Part shown: positions 25,883 through 33,554 of the stretch, in pieces
Layout: every line of letters starts with the position of its first letter
How positions within the stretch are numbered: the stretch's first letter is position 1
The notes under the pieces: generated by a model
Told to the model about the DNA's origin: nothing
What the model saw: only the letters and a program-made list of their open reading frames with translations
The model's database searches: none
Assembly (NCBI GenBank): GCA_031280615.1
Contig: JAITGO010000020.1
Coordinates: 62,001-126,000, forward strand
Direction of reading: 5' to 3'
Length of the DNA stretch: 64,000 nt
From: Desulfobulbus sp.
Lineage (GTDB): Bacteria; Desulfobacterota; Desulfobulbia; Desulfobulbales; Desulfobulbaceae
Translations under genes and position numbers: made by a program

Positions 25883-27061
25883 TTAGAGAAGGTTTTTGAT
25901 GGAAGCGCCTAGTCTCCTGATGCCCTCGGCGATGGTCGGCTCGTCCGAGCAGGAGAAATTAAGGCGCAAGGTGTTGGTATCCTTGCGGTCGACGTAGAAG
26001 GGGGTACCGGGCACGAAGGCGACCTTCTGGGCGATGGCGGCCTCGAAAAGGCGCATCGACGATAGGCCTTCGGGCAGGGTGACCCACAGGAACATGCCGC
26101 CGTCCGGGTTGGTCGATTGCACGCCGTCCGGAAAGAATTGCTCGGTCGCGTCGACCATTGCCTCCTTCTGTTTGCCGTACTGGCGGACAATGGTGGCAAT
26201 GTGGGCGTCGATATCGTTGTCGCGCAGAAACCGGTGCAGAATGCGCTGGGCCAGGTAATCGGTGTGCAGGTCCGCGGCCTGTTTAGCGACGATCACCTTT
26301 TCCATGATTTGCGGTCGCGCTACCAGCCAGCCCAATCGCAGGGCCGGGGCCACGATCTTGGAAAAAGAGCCGAGCAGCACGGTGTTTTCCGGCAAGAGCC
26401 GTTTGAAGGAAATCTTGCGGCTGCCGGTAAAGCGCAGGTCGCCATAGGGATCGTCCTGGATGATCAGGCAGGGCCGGCCATCGATCAACCGGGCCACGGC
26501 CCGCCGGTTCTCGTCGGGGTAGCTGATGCCGCTCGGATTCTGGAAATTGGTGACCGTGTAGAGCAGCTTGGGCTGCCGCTCCTGTAGCACCTGGGCGAGG
26601 ACGTCGATGTCCATGCCGCCTTCGCTTACCGGCACCGGGTGAAAGCGGGGCCGGTAAAGGGAAAATGCCTGAATGGCGCCGAGATAACCCGGCTCCTCAA
26701 TGATTAGGTCGTCGCCTTCGTTGAGGAAGGTCTTGCCCAGCAGATCGAGTCCCTGCTGCGAGCCGGTGGTGATGAGGATGTCTTCGACCGGGATCTCGAG
26801 CCCGTCCTGCTGGCGGTAGCGGTCGGCGATGAACTGGCGCAGGCCGAGATAGCCTTCCGAGTTGGCGTATTGGAGGATCTCGTTGCCGGCCTCCTCGAAG
26901 ACATCGTTGGCCGCCTGCTGCAATCCCTTGACCGGAAAGAACTGGCGGTTGGGCAGGCCGCCGGCAAAAGAAATGATCGAGTTATCGATGGTGACCTTGA
27001 GGATTTCCCGGATAAAGGATTTGGGAACATCGGTGATGCGGTCGGAAAAGGCGTTTTCCAT
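25883..27061 (-). CDS. PLP-dependent aminotransferase, LysN/Aro8-like (class I fold)
   Basis: A 392-residue enzyme. The ATG at 27061 is chosen because of the excellent AGGAGGTTCC ribosome binding site. Motifs: FAGGLPNRQFFP near the N-terminus, TTGSQQGLDLLGK, NFQNPSG, the D204-x-Y206 pair in IQDDPYGDLRF, and the Schiff-base lysine K235 in GSFSKIVAPALRLGW. This fits the subgroup that includes 2-aminoadipate aminotransferase LysN and kynurenine aminotransferases. In the leuC-leuD operon a role in the last step of leucine (or a related branched or dicarboxylic amino acid) synthesis is plausible, but this is inference from context. Confidence 0.85.
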   Translation of the reverse strand: MENAFSDRITDVPKSFIREILKVTIDNSIISFAGGLPNRQFFPVKGLQQAANDVFEEAGNEILQYANSEGYLGLRQFIADRYRQQDGLEIPVEDILITTGSQQGLDLLGKTFLNEGDDLIIEEPGYLGAIQAFSLYRPRFHPVPVSEGGMDIDVLAQVLQERQPKLLYTVTNFQNPSGISYPDENRRAVARLIDGRPCLIIQDDPYGDLRFTGSRKISFKRLLPENTVLLGSFSKIVAPALRLGWLVARPQIMEKVIVAKQAADLHTDYLAQRILHRFLRDNDIDAHIATIVRQYGKQKEAMVDATEQFFPDGVQSTNPDGGMFLWVTLPEGLSSMRLFEAAIAQKVAFVPGTPFYVDRKDTNTLRLNFSCSDEPTIAEGIRRLGASIKNLL

Positions 27062-27144
27062 GGAACCTCCTGCAGGAGAAGAACGGTTGCTTGAACGAAA
27101 AGAGGTAAACGGAGGAGATGAGTGCGGCGAGCCGGAAGCCCCGT

Positions 27145-27549
27145 TCACACGAAAGATTCTTTTTTACGGTAGACCGTGGCTTGGCTTTTGGCGATCAGTT
27201 GCTGGCTGTTGCGCTCGGTGACCACGATGTCGTACAGAGCGGTAGCGCCGCCCCGTTGGACCTCTCTGGCCTCGGCCACCAATTGGTCGCCCGAGCCGGT
27301 GGGCCGGAGAAAGCTGATGGTCACGTTGAGAGCCAGGGCAGTCTGGCCGTGGGCATTGCTGGCTGCGGCGAAGGCGATGTCGCCAAGGGCGAACACTAGG
27401 CCGCCGTGGGTCATGGCATGGAAGTTGAGCATTGTTTCGGTCACCGCCAGGGAAACCCGAGCGTAACCGGGTTCAATCGTCTCGATCGTGGCGCCGAGCC
27501 AGTTGGCGAAGGGGTCTTGGCGGATACGGGCGGTGATGGCTGGTTGCAT
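27145..27549 (-). CDS. PaaI-like hotdog-fold thioesterase
   Basis: A 134-residue hotdog protein of the PaaI/YdiI type. The conserved FHAMTHGGLVFALGDIAFAAA segment contains the typical HGG and the acidic residue of the helix. The C-terminal strands include RNSQQLIAKSQATVYRK. It hydrolyses acyl-CoA thioesters in the cytoplasm; the substrate is unknown. The ATG at 27549 is preferred to an upstream in-frame start within leuD. It lies between leuD and the aminotransferase on the same strand with short gaps, so one transcript is likely. Confidence 0.8.
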   Translation of the reverse strand: MQPAITARIRQDPFANWLGATIETIEPGYARVSLAVTETMLNFHAMTHGGLVFALGDIAFAAASNAHGQTALALNVTISFLRPTGSGDQLVAEAREVQRGGATALYDIVVTERNSQQLIAKSQATVYRKKESFV

Positions 27550-27602
27550 CTTCAGCGGTTGAAACGGGTGGACACGCCTGGGTGCCCACCGTTGGCAACA
27601 AA

Positions 27603-28130
27603 TCAGTACTTGGCATCGGCAAAGGCGAGCCAGCCGCCGGCGCCGATCAATTTCTTGTCGAAGGGGTTCAGGGTGAAGGCGCATTCCACCGCGGCGCCAC
27701 CGGTGGAAGCGGTCAGTTTTTCCCCTTCCAGGTCCACTGCCACCGTCACCTGGCCCTTGAGGGCAAAGAGGCGGTCGAGGTCCGCCTTGCTCAATTCCAC
27801 CGCCAGGATGCCGCAGTTGAACATGTTCTGGCGGAAAATCCGGGCAAAGCTCTCGCCGATGACCACGTTGATGTCGTTGACCTCCAGGGCCCAGACCGCA
27901 TGCTCGCGGGAAGAACCGCAGCCGAAATTGGCGCGGGTGACCAGGACCTTGGCGTTTTGCATCTCAGGGGCGTGCGGGTCGAATTTCCGGCCCTCCAGGT
28001 ACAGGTCCTCAAGGAGGTGGGGCGCCAGGGCTTTCTTGGTGATTTCGGTCAGATACTTGGCCGGAATGATTTCGTCGGTATTGATGTCGTTGCGATCGAT
28101 AAAGGCTGCGGGGCCGCCAAACTGTTTCAT
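27603..28130 (-). CDS. leuD: 3-isopropylmalate dehydratase small subunit (archaeal/HACN-like type)
   Basis: A 175-residue protein with the aconitase-swivel fold. Motifs are NTDEIIPAKYL near the N-terminus and NFGCGSSREHAVWAL, which holds the substrate-binding arginine. It pairs with LeuC to isomerise 2-isopropylmalate to 3-isopropylmalate. It is shorter than E. coli LeuD (about 200), as in the archaeal-type enzyme, whose members may also act on homoaconitate or citramalate, so substrate is not certain. It is 35 bases downstream of leuC. Confidence 0.88.
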   Translation of the reverse strand: MKQFGGPAAFIDRNDINTDEIIPAKYLTEITKKALAPHLLEDLYLEGRKFDPHAPEMQNAKVLVTRANFGCGSSREHAVWALEVNDINVVIGESFARIFRQNMFNCGILAVELSKADLDRLFALKGQVTVAVDLEGEKLTASTGGAAVECAFTLNPFDKKLIGAGGWLAFADAKY

Positions 28131-28165
28131 AGGGAAAATCCTTCTCTCAGGTTCTGAGTCTCATT

Positions 28166-29452
28166 TCAGTGCAAAAAACGGCGGGGATCGGTGAGGGCGC
28201 CGGTGATGGCGGCCGCGGCCGCACTGGCCGGACTCATCAGGTGGACCATGCCGCCCTTGCCCATGCGGCCGTTGAAATTGCGATTGGTGGTCGAGGCGCA
28301 GACCTCGCCGTCGGCCAGAACGCCGCTGCTCATGCCCAGACAGGCGCCGCAGGTGGGATTCAGCACGCAGAAGCCACTGTCCATGAAGATCTTGATCAGT
28401 CCTTCCGCCAGGGCCTGGGAATAAATGGCCGGAGTGGCCGGCACCAGGATGGCCCGAACCGAGCCGGCGATGGCCTTGCCTTGGACAATGGCGGCGGCTT
28501 CGCGGAGATCCTCAATGCGGCCGTTGGTGCAGGAACCGATATAGACCTGATCGATCCTCGTGCCTTCCATCTCGCCGATATCCTTGACGTTGTCCGGTTT
28601 GTAACCAAAGGTGACCTGGGGCGCCAGGGTGGTGACATCGACGGTCAGCACCCGTTCGTAGCTGGCGTCGGGGTCGGAACGCCACTTGGCGAACGAGGCG
28701 GAGGCATCTTCCGGGCTTTGGTATTCGTCCTTGATGAACGGCCACAGGTAATGGGCGGTGACCAGGTCGGGCTGGCAGACCCCGGAGGTGGCGCCGGCCT
28801 CGACCGCCATGTTGCACAGGGTCATGCGTGAGGCCATGTTCATGGCGTCGATCACCGGGCCGCAGAATTCGATCACCATGTCGGTACCGCCGCCCACGGT
28901 GAGCTGCTTGATGACGTTGAGGATGATGTCCTTGGCCACCACGCCTTTGGGCAAGGTGCCGACCACCTCCACCTTGAGCGACTTGGGCGCGCGAAAAGCG
29001 CAGACGCCCTTGAGGATGCCCACCTCCAGGTCGGTGGTGCCGACTCCGGCAGCAAAGGCGCCGAAGGCCCCGTGGGTGCAGGTGTGGGAATCGCCCATGA
29101 TCACGGTGTTACCCGGACGGATGAAGCCTTTTTCCGGGAACAGGGCGTGGCAGACACCGTTGCGGCCGATATCGAAAAAGTCCTTGATGTGATGGCGCCG
29201 GGCCCAGTCGCGCATGATCTTGGCCTGGGTGGCGGTCTTGGAGTCCTTGGGCGGCGTGACGTGATCGATGACCGCCTTGATCCGCTTGGGATCGCACACC
29301 CGGTCCATGCCTTTTTCCATGAGGTCCATGATGGCGATGGGAGTGGTGATTTCGTGGCACATGATCACGTCGATGTCGAGGACCATGTTCCCTGGGTTGG
29401 GGGTATCTCTAAGATGGGCGGCAAAGATTTTTTCTGTGATGGTCTGTCCCAT
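28166..29452 (-). CDS. leuC: 3-isopropylmalate dehydratase large subunit (archaeal/HACN-like type)
   Basis: A 428-residue aconitase-superfamily protein starting MGQTITEKIFAAH. The [4Fe-4S] cluster cysteines are in GSCTNGR and NPTCGACLG. MGDSHTCTHGA is the conserved substrate and base segment. The ATG at 29452 follows GGAGTTGCACC. The length and N-terminus place it with the shorter archaeal-type IPMI/homoaconitase group rather than the 466-residue E. coli type. It leads the operon leuC-leuD-thioesterase-aminotransferase-lipoprotein. The leucine assignment is the most likely; another 2-hydroxyacid substrate is possible. Confidence 0.88.
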   Translation of the reverse strand: MGQTITEKIFAAHLRDTPNPGNMVLDIDVIMCHEITTPIAIMDLMEKGMDRVCDPKRIKAVIDHVTPPKDSKTATQAKIMRDWARRHHIKDFFDIGRNGVCHALFPEKGFIRPGNTVIMGDSHTCTHGAFGAFAAGVGTTDLEVGILKGVCAFRAPKSLKVEVVGTLPKGVVAKDIILNVIKQLTVGGGTDMVIEFCGPVIDAMNMASRMTLCNMAVEAGATSGVCQPDLVTAHYLWPFIKDEYQSPEDASASFAKWRSDPDASYERVLTVDVTTLAPQVTFGYKPDNVKDIGEMEGTRIDQVYIGSCTNGRIEDLREAAAIVQGKAIAGSVRAILVPATPAIYSQALAEGLIKIFMDSGFCVLNPTCGACLGMSSGVLADGEVCASTTNRNFNGRMGKGGMVHLMSPASAAAAAITGALTDPRRFLH

Positions 29453-29721
29453 GGTGCAACTCCGATCCGGAAAACAAGAAAAGGAAAGACTCGCGGCCAA
29501 TCGGCGGTCTTTCCGATAAGTTTGGTGAAACCAAATCATTACACCCGGCAAGAAAGTTCGTCAATTTATTTCCTGGCCGCCGCGGCCGGCGCAAAAGGGC
29601 CGGAACATCTGTACAGATGGGACCCGATTGCGTATACTGCTGCCGCTGCTCGGCGGCTTGCCCAAGAGTTGGGCCGGCCGCCCGCTTTTCCCGGATTCGG
29701 AACTTGAACATGAGGACGAGA

Positions 29722-31527
29722 ATGATGTACACGTCTTGGCGACGATACGCCGCGCTCTGCTGTCTCCTGTCCGTCGTCCTGCCTGCCGTCTGCTGGGCCG
29801 CCCATGGGGTGAGCATCGACGGCCACCTGAAATATCCGCCAGGATTCGAACGGTTCGACTATACCTCGGCCCAGGCCAAAAGCGGCGGCACCTTGGTGCT
29901 GCACGACCTCGGCAGTTTCGAGAAAATGAACCCCTTCACCCTCAAGGGAGAGGCTCCCCGCGGCTTGACGCCATACGTCTTCGAATCCCTGGCCGTGCCG
30001 AGCTTGGACGAGCAATTCGCCCAATACGGCCTGATCGCCAAGGACATCGTTCTGGCCAAGGACAGAAAGTCGGTCACCTTGACCATCAACCCCAAGGCCC
30101 GCTTTTCCGACGGCACCCCGGTCACCGCCGAGGATGTCAAATTTTCCCTCGATACCTTGAAGAGCAATCAGGCCCATCCTTTTTATCAGATGTATTTCTA
30201 CGATATCGAGGGGGCCGAGATCCTCGCCCCTCTGACCATCCGGTTTCGTTTCGCCCGACCCAACCGGGAGCTGCACATGATCGCGACCCAGCTGCCGGTG
30301 CTGAGCAAGCGATTCTATACGACCCACCCCTTCAATCCCGTCGACGGCAAGGGGGCCATGGCCATACCCGTGGGCACCGGGCCGTATGTGGTGGCGGATG
30401 TCCAGCCGGGCAAGTCGATCACCTACAAGAAGAACCCGAATTACTGGGCAAAGGATCTGGCGGTACGCAAGGGGATGTTCAATTTCGACACCATTGTGGT
30501 GAAGTATTTCAAGGATCCGGTGGTCAGTCTCGAGGCCTTCAAGGCCGGAGAGTTCGATTGGTTATTCGTCAACATCTCCAAGCAATGGAACCGGGATTTG
30601 ACCGGCCGCCGCTTTGACAACGGCGAACTGGTCAAGCAGGTCTTTCCCCATGAAAACGACGCCGGCATGCAGGGATTTGTGTTCAATACCCGCAAGCCGC
30701 TCTTCGCCGACCGGCTGGTACGCCGGGCTCTCGGCCTGGCTTTTGATTTCGAATGGACCAACACGACGCTCTTTTTCGGCCAGTACAATCGCAATAACTC
30801 GTATTTTTCCAACTCGGACTATGCGGCCAAAGGACTGCCCGACGAGGCCGAGTTGAAGCTGCTGGCACCCTTTCGCGATCAACTGCCGGCCGAGGTGTTC
30901 ACCCAGCCGCTCACCACGCCTTCCACCGACCCGCCCGGCAGTCTGCGGAGCAACCTGCAAGAGGCGAAGGCCTTGCTGGAACAGGCCGGATGGAGCGTGA
31001 AACAGGGCGTGCTGGTCAACAACAAGGGCGAACAGTTCCGTTTCGAGATTCTCCTGGCCGATGCGAGCTTCGAGCGGGTGGTCGCGCCGTATGCGATCAA
31101 TCTCGGCAAGCTGGGCATCGAGGTGAGCTACCGCACCATCGACCAGGCCCTGTACGCCGACCGGATCAAGAATTTCGACTTCGACATGGTGGTGACCGTC
31201 TTCGGCCAATCGCAGTCGCCGGGCAATGAACAACGCGACTACTGGACGACTTCGGCCGCTGCGCGCAAGGGCTCGAGAAACCTGGCCGGGATCGCGAAGC
31301 CTGCGGTGGATGCCCTGGTCGATGCCATTATCTACGCCGAAACCCAGGAACAGTTGACCACCGCCTGTCGGGCTCTGGACAGGGTGCTGTGGTATGGCTA
31401 TTATGTGGTTCCGAACTGGTATCTGGCCAACCACCGCCTGGCCTTTGCCGCCAAACTCAAGCACCCGGCGCAGCCGCCTCTTTTTTACAGCGCCGATCAG
31501 TGGCTCGACACATGGTGGACCGAGTAG
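29722..31527 (+). CDS. ABC transporter substrate-binding protein, family 5 (YejA-like)
   Basis: A 601-residue periplasmic binding protein of the SBP_bac_5 family. A signal peptide precedes the mature start near AAHGVSIDGHLKY. The order of motifs fits YejA-type microcin C/oligopeptide binders: FERFDYTSAQAKSGGTLVLH, ARFSDGTPVTAEDVKFSLD, GTGPYVV, and a C-terminal VVPNWYLANHR. Possible starts are 29710, 29722 and 29725; 29722 has a GAGGA motif five bases upstream. No permease or ATPase genes follow in the window, so it may work with a distant YejBEF-like transporter. Confidence 0.88.
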   Translation: MMYTSWRRYAALCCLLSVVLPAVCWAAHGVSIDGHLKYPPGFERFDYTSAQAKSGGTLVLHDLGSFEKMNPFTLKGEAPRGLTPYVFESLAVPSLDEQFAQYGLIAKDIVLAKDRKSVTLTINPKARFSDGTPVTAEDVKFSLDTLKSNQAHPFYQMYFYDIEGAEILAPLTIRFRFARPNRELHMIATQLPVLSKRFYTTHPFNPVDGKGAMAIPVGTGPYVVADVQPGKSITYKKNPNYWAKDLAVRKGMFNFDTIVVKYFKDPVVSLEAFKAGEFDWLFVNISKQWNRDLTGRRFDNGELVKQVFPHENDAGMQGFVFNTRKPLFADRLVRRALGLAFDFEWTNTTLFFGQYNRNNSYFSNSDYAAKGLPDEAELKLLAPFRDQLPAEVFTQPLTTPSTDPPGSLRSNLQEAKALLEQAGWSVKQGVLVNNKGEQFRFEILLADASFERVVAPYAINLGKLGIEVSYRTIDQALYADRIKNFDFDMVVTVFGQSQSPGNEQRDYWTTSAAARKGSRNLAGIAKPAVDALVDAIIYAETQEQLTTACRALDRVLWYGYYVVPNWYLANHRLAFAAKLKHPAQPPLFYSADQWLDTWWTE

Positions 31528-31609
31528 AAGAGATCGTTTTCCGCTTGCTCGGTTATTGCGAACTCATCCGCAACGTTTTTAGATTTCAGCGATTTCCCCA
31601 GCAGGGAGC

Positions 31610-32581
31610 ATGACAACAACTGCAGAAAAAAACAGCAAGGACTATCAATGGATCTACCTCACGGGCAAGGAGATCTATCAGTTCTACAGCCGGATCAAAG
31701 GGCGGTTGCAGGGAATGCAGGTCTACGCCTTGGTGGGGAAAAGCGGCACCGGCAAGAGTTTCCGCGCCAAGCTGCTGGCCGAAAAACTCGGGGTTCCGTA
31801 CATCGTCGACGACGGTCTCTTGATCCACGACGTCACGATCCTGGCGGGAAAATCGGCCAAGCAGGAAAAGAACTATATCAGCGCCATCAAGACCGCGCTT
31901 TTCACGGATGACGACCATCGCCAGGGCGTGGTGCGGATGATCCAGGAAAAGAAAATCAAGAAGATCCTCTTGCTGGGCACCTCGGAAAGGATGGTGACCA
32001 GGGTTGCCGAGGCGCTTGAATTGCCGCCGATCAGCCAGATGATCAAGATCGAGGAGATCGCCAGCCAGAAGGATATCGAAAACGCGATCAAGTCGCGGTT
32101 TGAAGAGGGCAAGCATGTCATCCCGGTGCCAACCATCGAGGTCAAAAGGGATTATGCCCAGATCCTCTCAGATTCGATCCGGATTTTTTTCAAAGGCGGC
32201 AAGGACAAGGACGGGGTAAGGGCGTCCCGTTTTTTTGAAAAGTCGGTGGTGCAGCCCGAATATCACGACAACGGAATCGAGGGGACCGTGACGATCTCCG
32301 AGGCGGCCCTGACCCAGATGATCCTGCATTGCATCGATGAGTATGACGGGGACATCCTGGTCCGCAAGGTCAAGGTCAAGCTGGGGCGATCGGGCTACGG
32401 CATCGACCTGTCCATCGATGTGCCGTTCGGCAAGCCCCTGACCGGCGAGCTGCATGAGCTTCGGAGTTATATCCTTAAAAATATTCAAAAATATACAGGG
32501 ATCGTTATCGATCGCCTGGAAATAGCCATCGACAATATTTCCCAGCGGAAAAAAGAATCGAAGAAAAAAGCAAGTGGCTGA
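31610..32581 (+). CDS. P-loop ATPase domain fused to an Asp23/Gls24-like domain
   Basis: A 323-residue protein with two parts. Residues about 35-175 hold a P-loop NTPase core: Walker A GKSGTGKS (43-50), a KKILLLGTSERMV strand, and otherwise adenylate-kinase-like layout. Residues about 225-310 resemble the Asp23/Gls24 alkaline shock domain: GTVTISEAALTQMI, then YGIDLSIDVPFGKP, then LKNIQKYTGIVIDRLEI. A basic tail follows. Asp23 proteins in Gram-positive bacteria are membrane-associated envelope stress proteins. The combination with a P-loop domain in a Gram-negative setting is unusual and function is unknown. It lies 82 bases after the YejA-like gene. Confidence 0.65.
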   Translation: MTTTAEKNSKDYQWIYLTGKEIYQFYSRIKGRLQGMQVYALVGKSGTGKSFRAKLLAEKLGVPYIVDDGLLIHDVTILAGKSAKQEKNYISAIKTALFTDDDHRQGVVRMIQEKKIKKILLLGTSERMVTRVAEALELPPISQMIKIEEIASQKDIENAIKSRFEEGKHVIPVPTIEVKRDYAQILSDSIRIFFKGGKDKDGVRASRFFEKSVVQPEYHDNGIEGTVTISEAALTQMILHCIDEYDGDILVRKVKVKLGRSGYGIDLSIDVPFGKPLTGELHELRSYILKNIQKYTGIVIDRLEIAIDNISQRKKESKKKASG

Positions 32582-32834
32582 GAAGCCGCTTGCTGTCGTC
32601 CGCATGCGCCGTTGCCCCTTTTTTCCGGTCGTTTTTATGTCCTTGCCGTTATCGACAATAATTTCTCAACATTCGGCAGTTATCCCGTCGATACCCACGG
32701 GCCGGCTTCATCCGCGCCTAAAACGACCAGGTGGGTACTTATTGTTCAATGCTTTGTCATTCCATGGTTTTTATGCGTGCCGCCAGGCCTGCGCCGCCCT
32801 GCTGCACGTGCTGTTGATGCAATGTATTTATCAC

Positions 32835-32864
32835 TTGACTCCGGGCAAAGTGTCTTGTTATAAG
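32835..32864 (+). promoter_or_regulatory. Predicted promoter far upstream of sucC
   Basis: TTGACT at 32835-32840 and TATAAG at 32859-32864, spaced by 18 bases, form a good sigma-70-type promoter. If it serves sucC, the transcript has a leader of roughly 680 bases; otherwise it may make a separate RNA. A weaker candidate lies nearer the gene at 33466-33495 (TTGTTA, 18 bases, TAACAT). The 973-base region 32582-33554 contains no convincing protein-coding gene; it holds short hairpins, such as TGCCGG/CCGGCA at 33079-33097, and the paired palindromes listed separately. Confidence 0.55.
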
Positions 32865-32945
32865 TCCTGAGTTTTGAGTGGTTTTTTCAGAAGTGGCCGT
32901 AGAGAATGTTGTTGTCGGAATGGTTTTAGGGCGTTTTTTCAGGGC

Positions 32946-32958
32946 CTCTAGAGCGTAT
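32946..32958 (+). repeat. Palindromic repeat CTCTAGAGCGTAT, copy 1
   Basis: The core CTCTAGAG is a perfect palindrome. The 13-base motif recurs with one change at 33354-33366. Both copies lie in the long region upstream of sucC. They could be an operator pair, but there is no functional evidence. Confidence 0.4.
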
Positions 32959-33353
32959 CTGAGGCAGTTTTGAAGCCGTGGATACGAAATTGCCCGACGA
33001 ACTCTCGCCCCCGCCAAGCCAACCGGAAAATATCTTTCCCCTCCGCTTACGTCACTTTTGGATGCCACTTGAAAACCTTGCCGGCTTTGAACCGGCAGGT
33101 GTGAGGGATCTTTTTCGGACACGATATCGGAAAGCGTTCGCTCGGTCCGTAGCTGGCCCGATGCCTGGCAGCGAGCGGGACCGGGGCGGCCGCATTTCCT
33201 ATGTTTTCATTCCGAAAAAGGCGGTTCTCCGCGCGTCTTCTGAATATGTAGCCAGTTGTGCTGGATCATTGCATAACGCCATCATTTTTATAAAAAATTA
33301 GGTGCGACGGCGGTCGGAACCGTTGCGGATAATCGTGGACGAGCGTTCGGGAG

Positions 33354-33366
33354 CTCTAGAGCATAT
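33354..33366 (+). repeat. Palindromic repeat CTCTAGAGCATAT, copy 2
   Basis: Second copy of the motif, here within the longer palindrome GCTCTAGAGC (33353-33362). It lies 200 bases before the sucC start and about 400 bases after copy 1. Confidence 0.4.
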
Positions 33367-33513
33367 GCCGGTATCCTCCAAGGACCGGTCGTGAATTTCT
33401 CTCCGCTTTGTGCACGGTTGGTCCGGATCAGGGGCTGGCTGGCAAAAACACCAAGTCGTAGCAAATTGTTAGTGAACAGGGACCTGAATTAACATTTTAC
33501 TTCTCTGGAGGAT

Positions 33514-33531
33514 CTCGCACCCCTGTGCGAG
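33514..33531 (+). promoter_or_regulatory. Stem-loop in the sucC leader close to the ribosome binding site
   Basis: CTCGCAC and GTGCGAG form a perfect 7-base-pair stem with loop CCCT. It ends 23 bases before the sucC ATG, between an upstream TCTGGAGGAT purine tract and the AAAAGGATGCGTCT ribosome binding site. Such a structure could affect translation or mRNA stability. Confidence 0.5.
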
Positions 33532-33554
33532 GTTCGCCGCAAAAGGATGCGTCT

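Noticed and set aside
33079..33097. TGCCGG/CCGGCA hairpin containing TTTGAACC, reminiscent of a tRNA arm
   Set aside because: No acceptor, anticodon or CCA-compatible structure can be built around it.
32574..33301. Short open frames in the region upstream of sucC
   Set aside because: None has a good ribosome binding site, recognisable motif or protein-like composition; the region is better read as non-coding.
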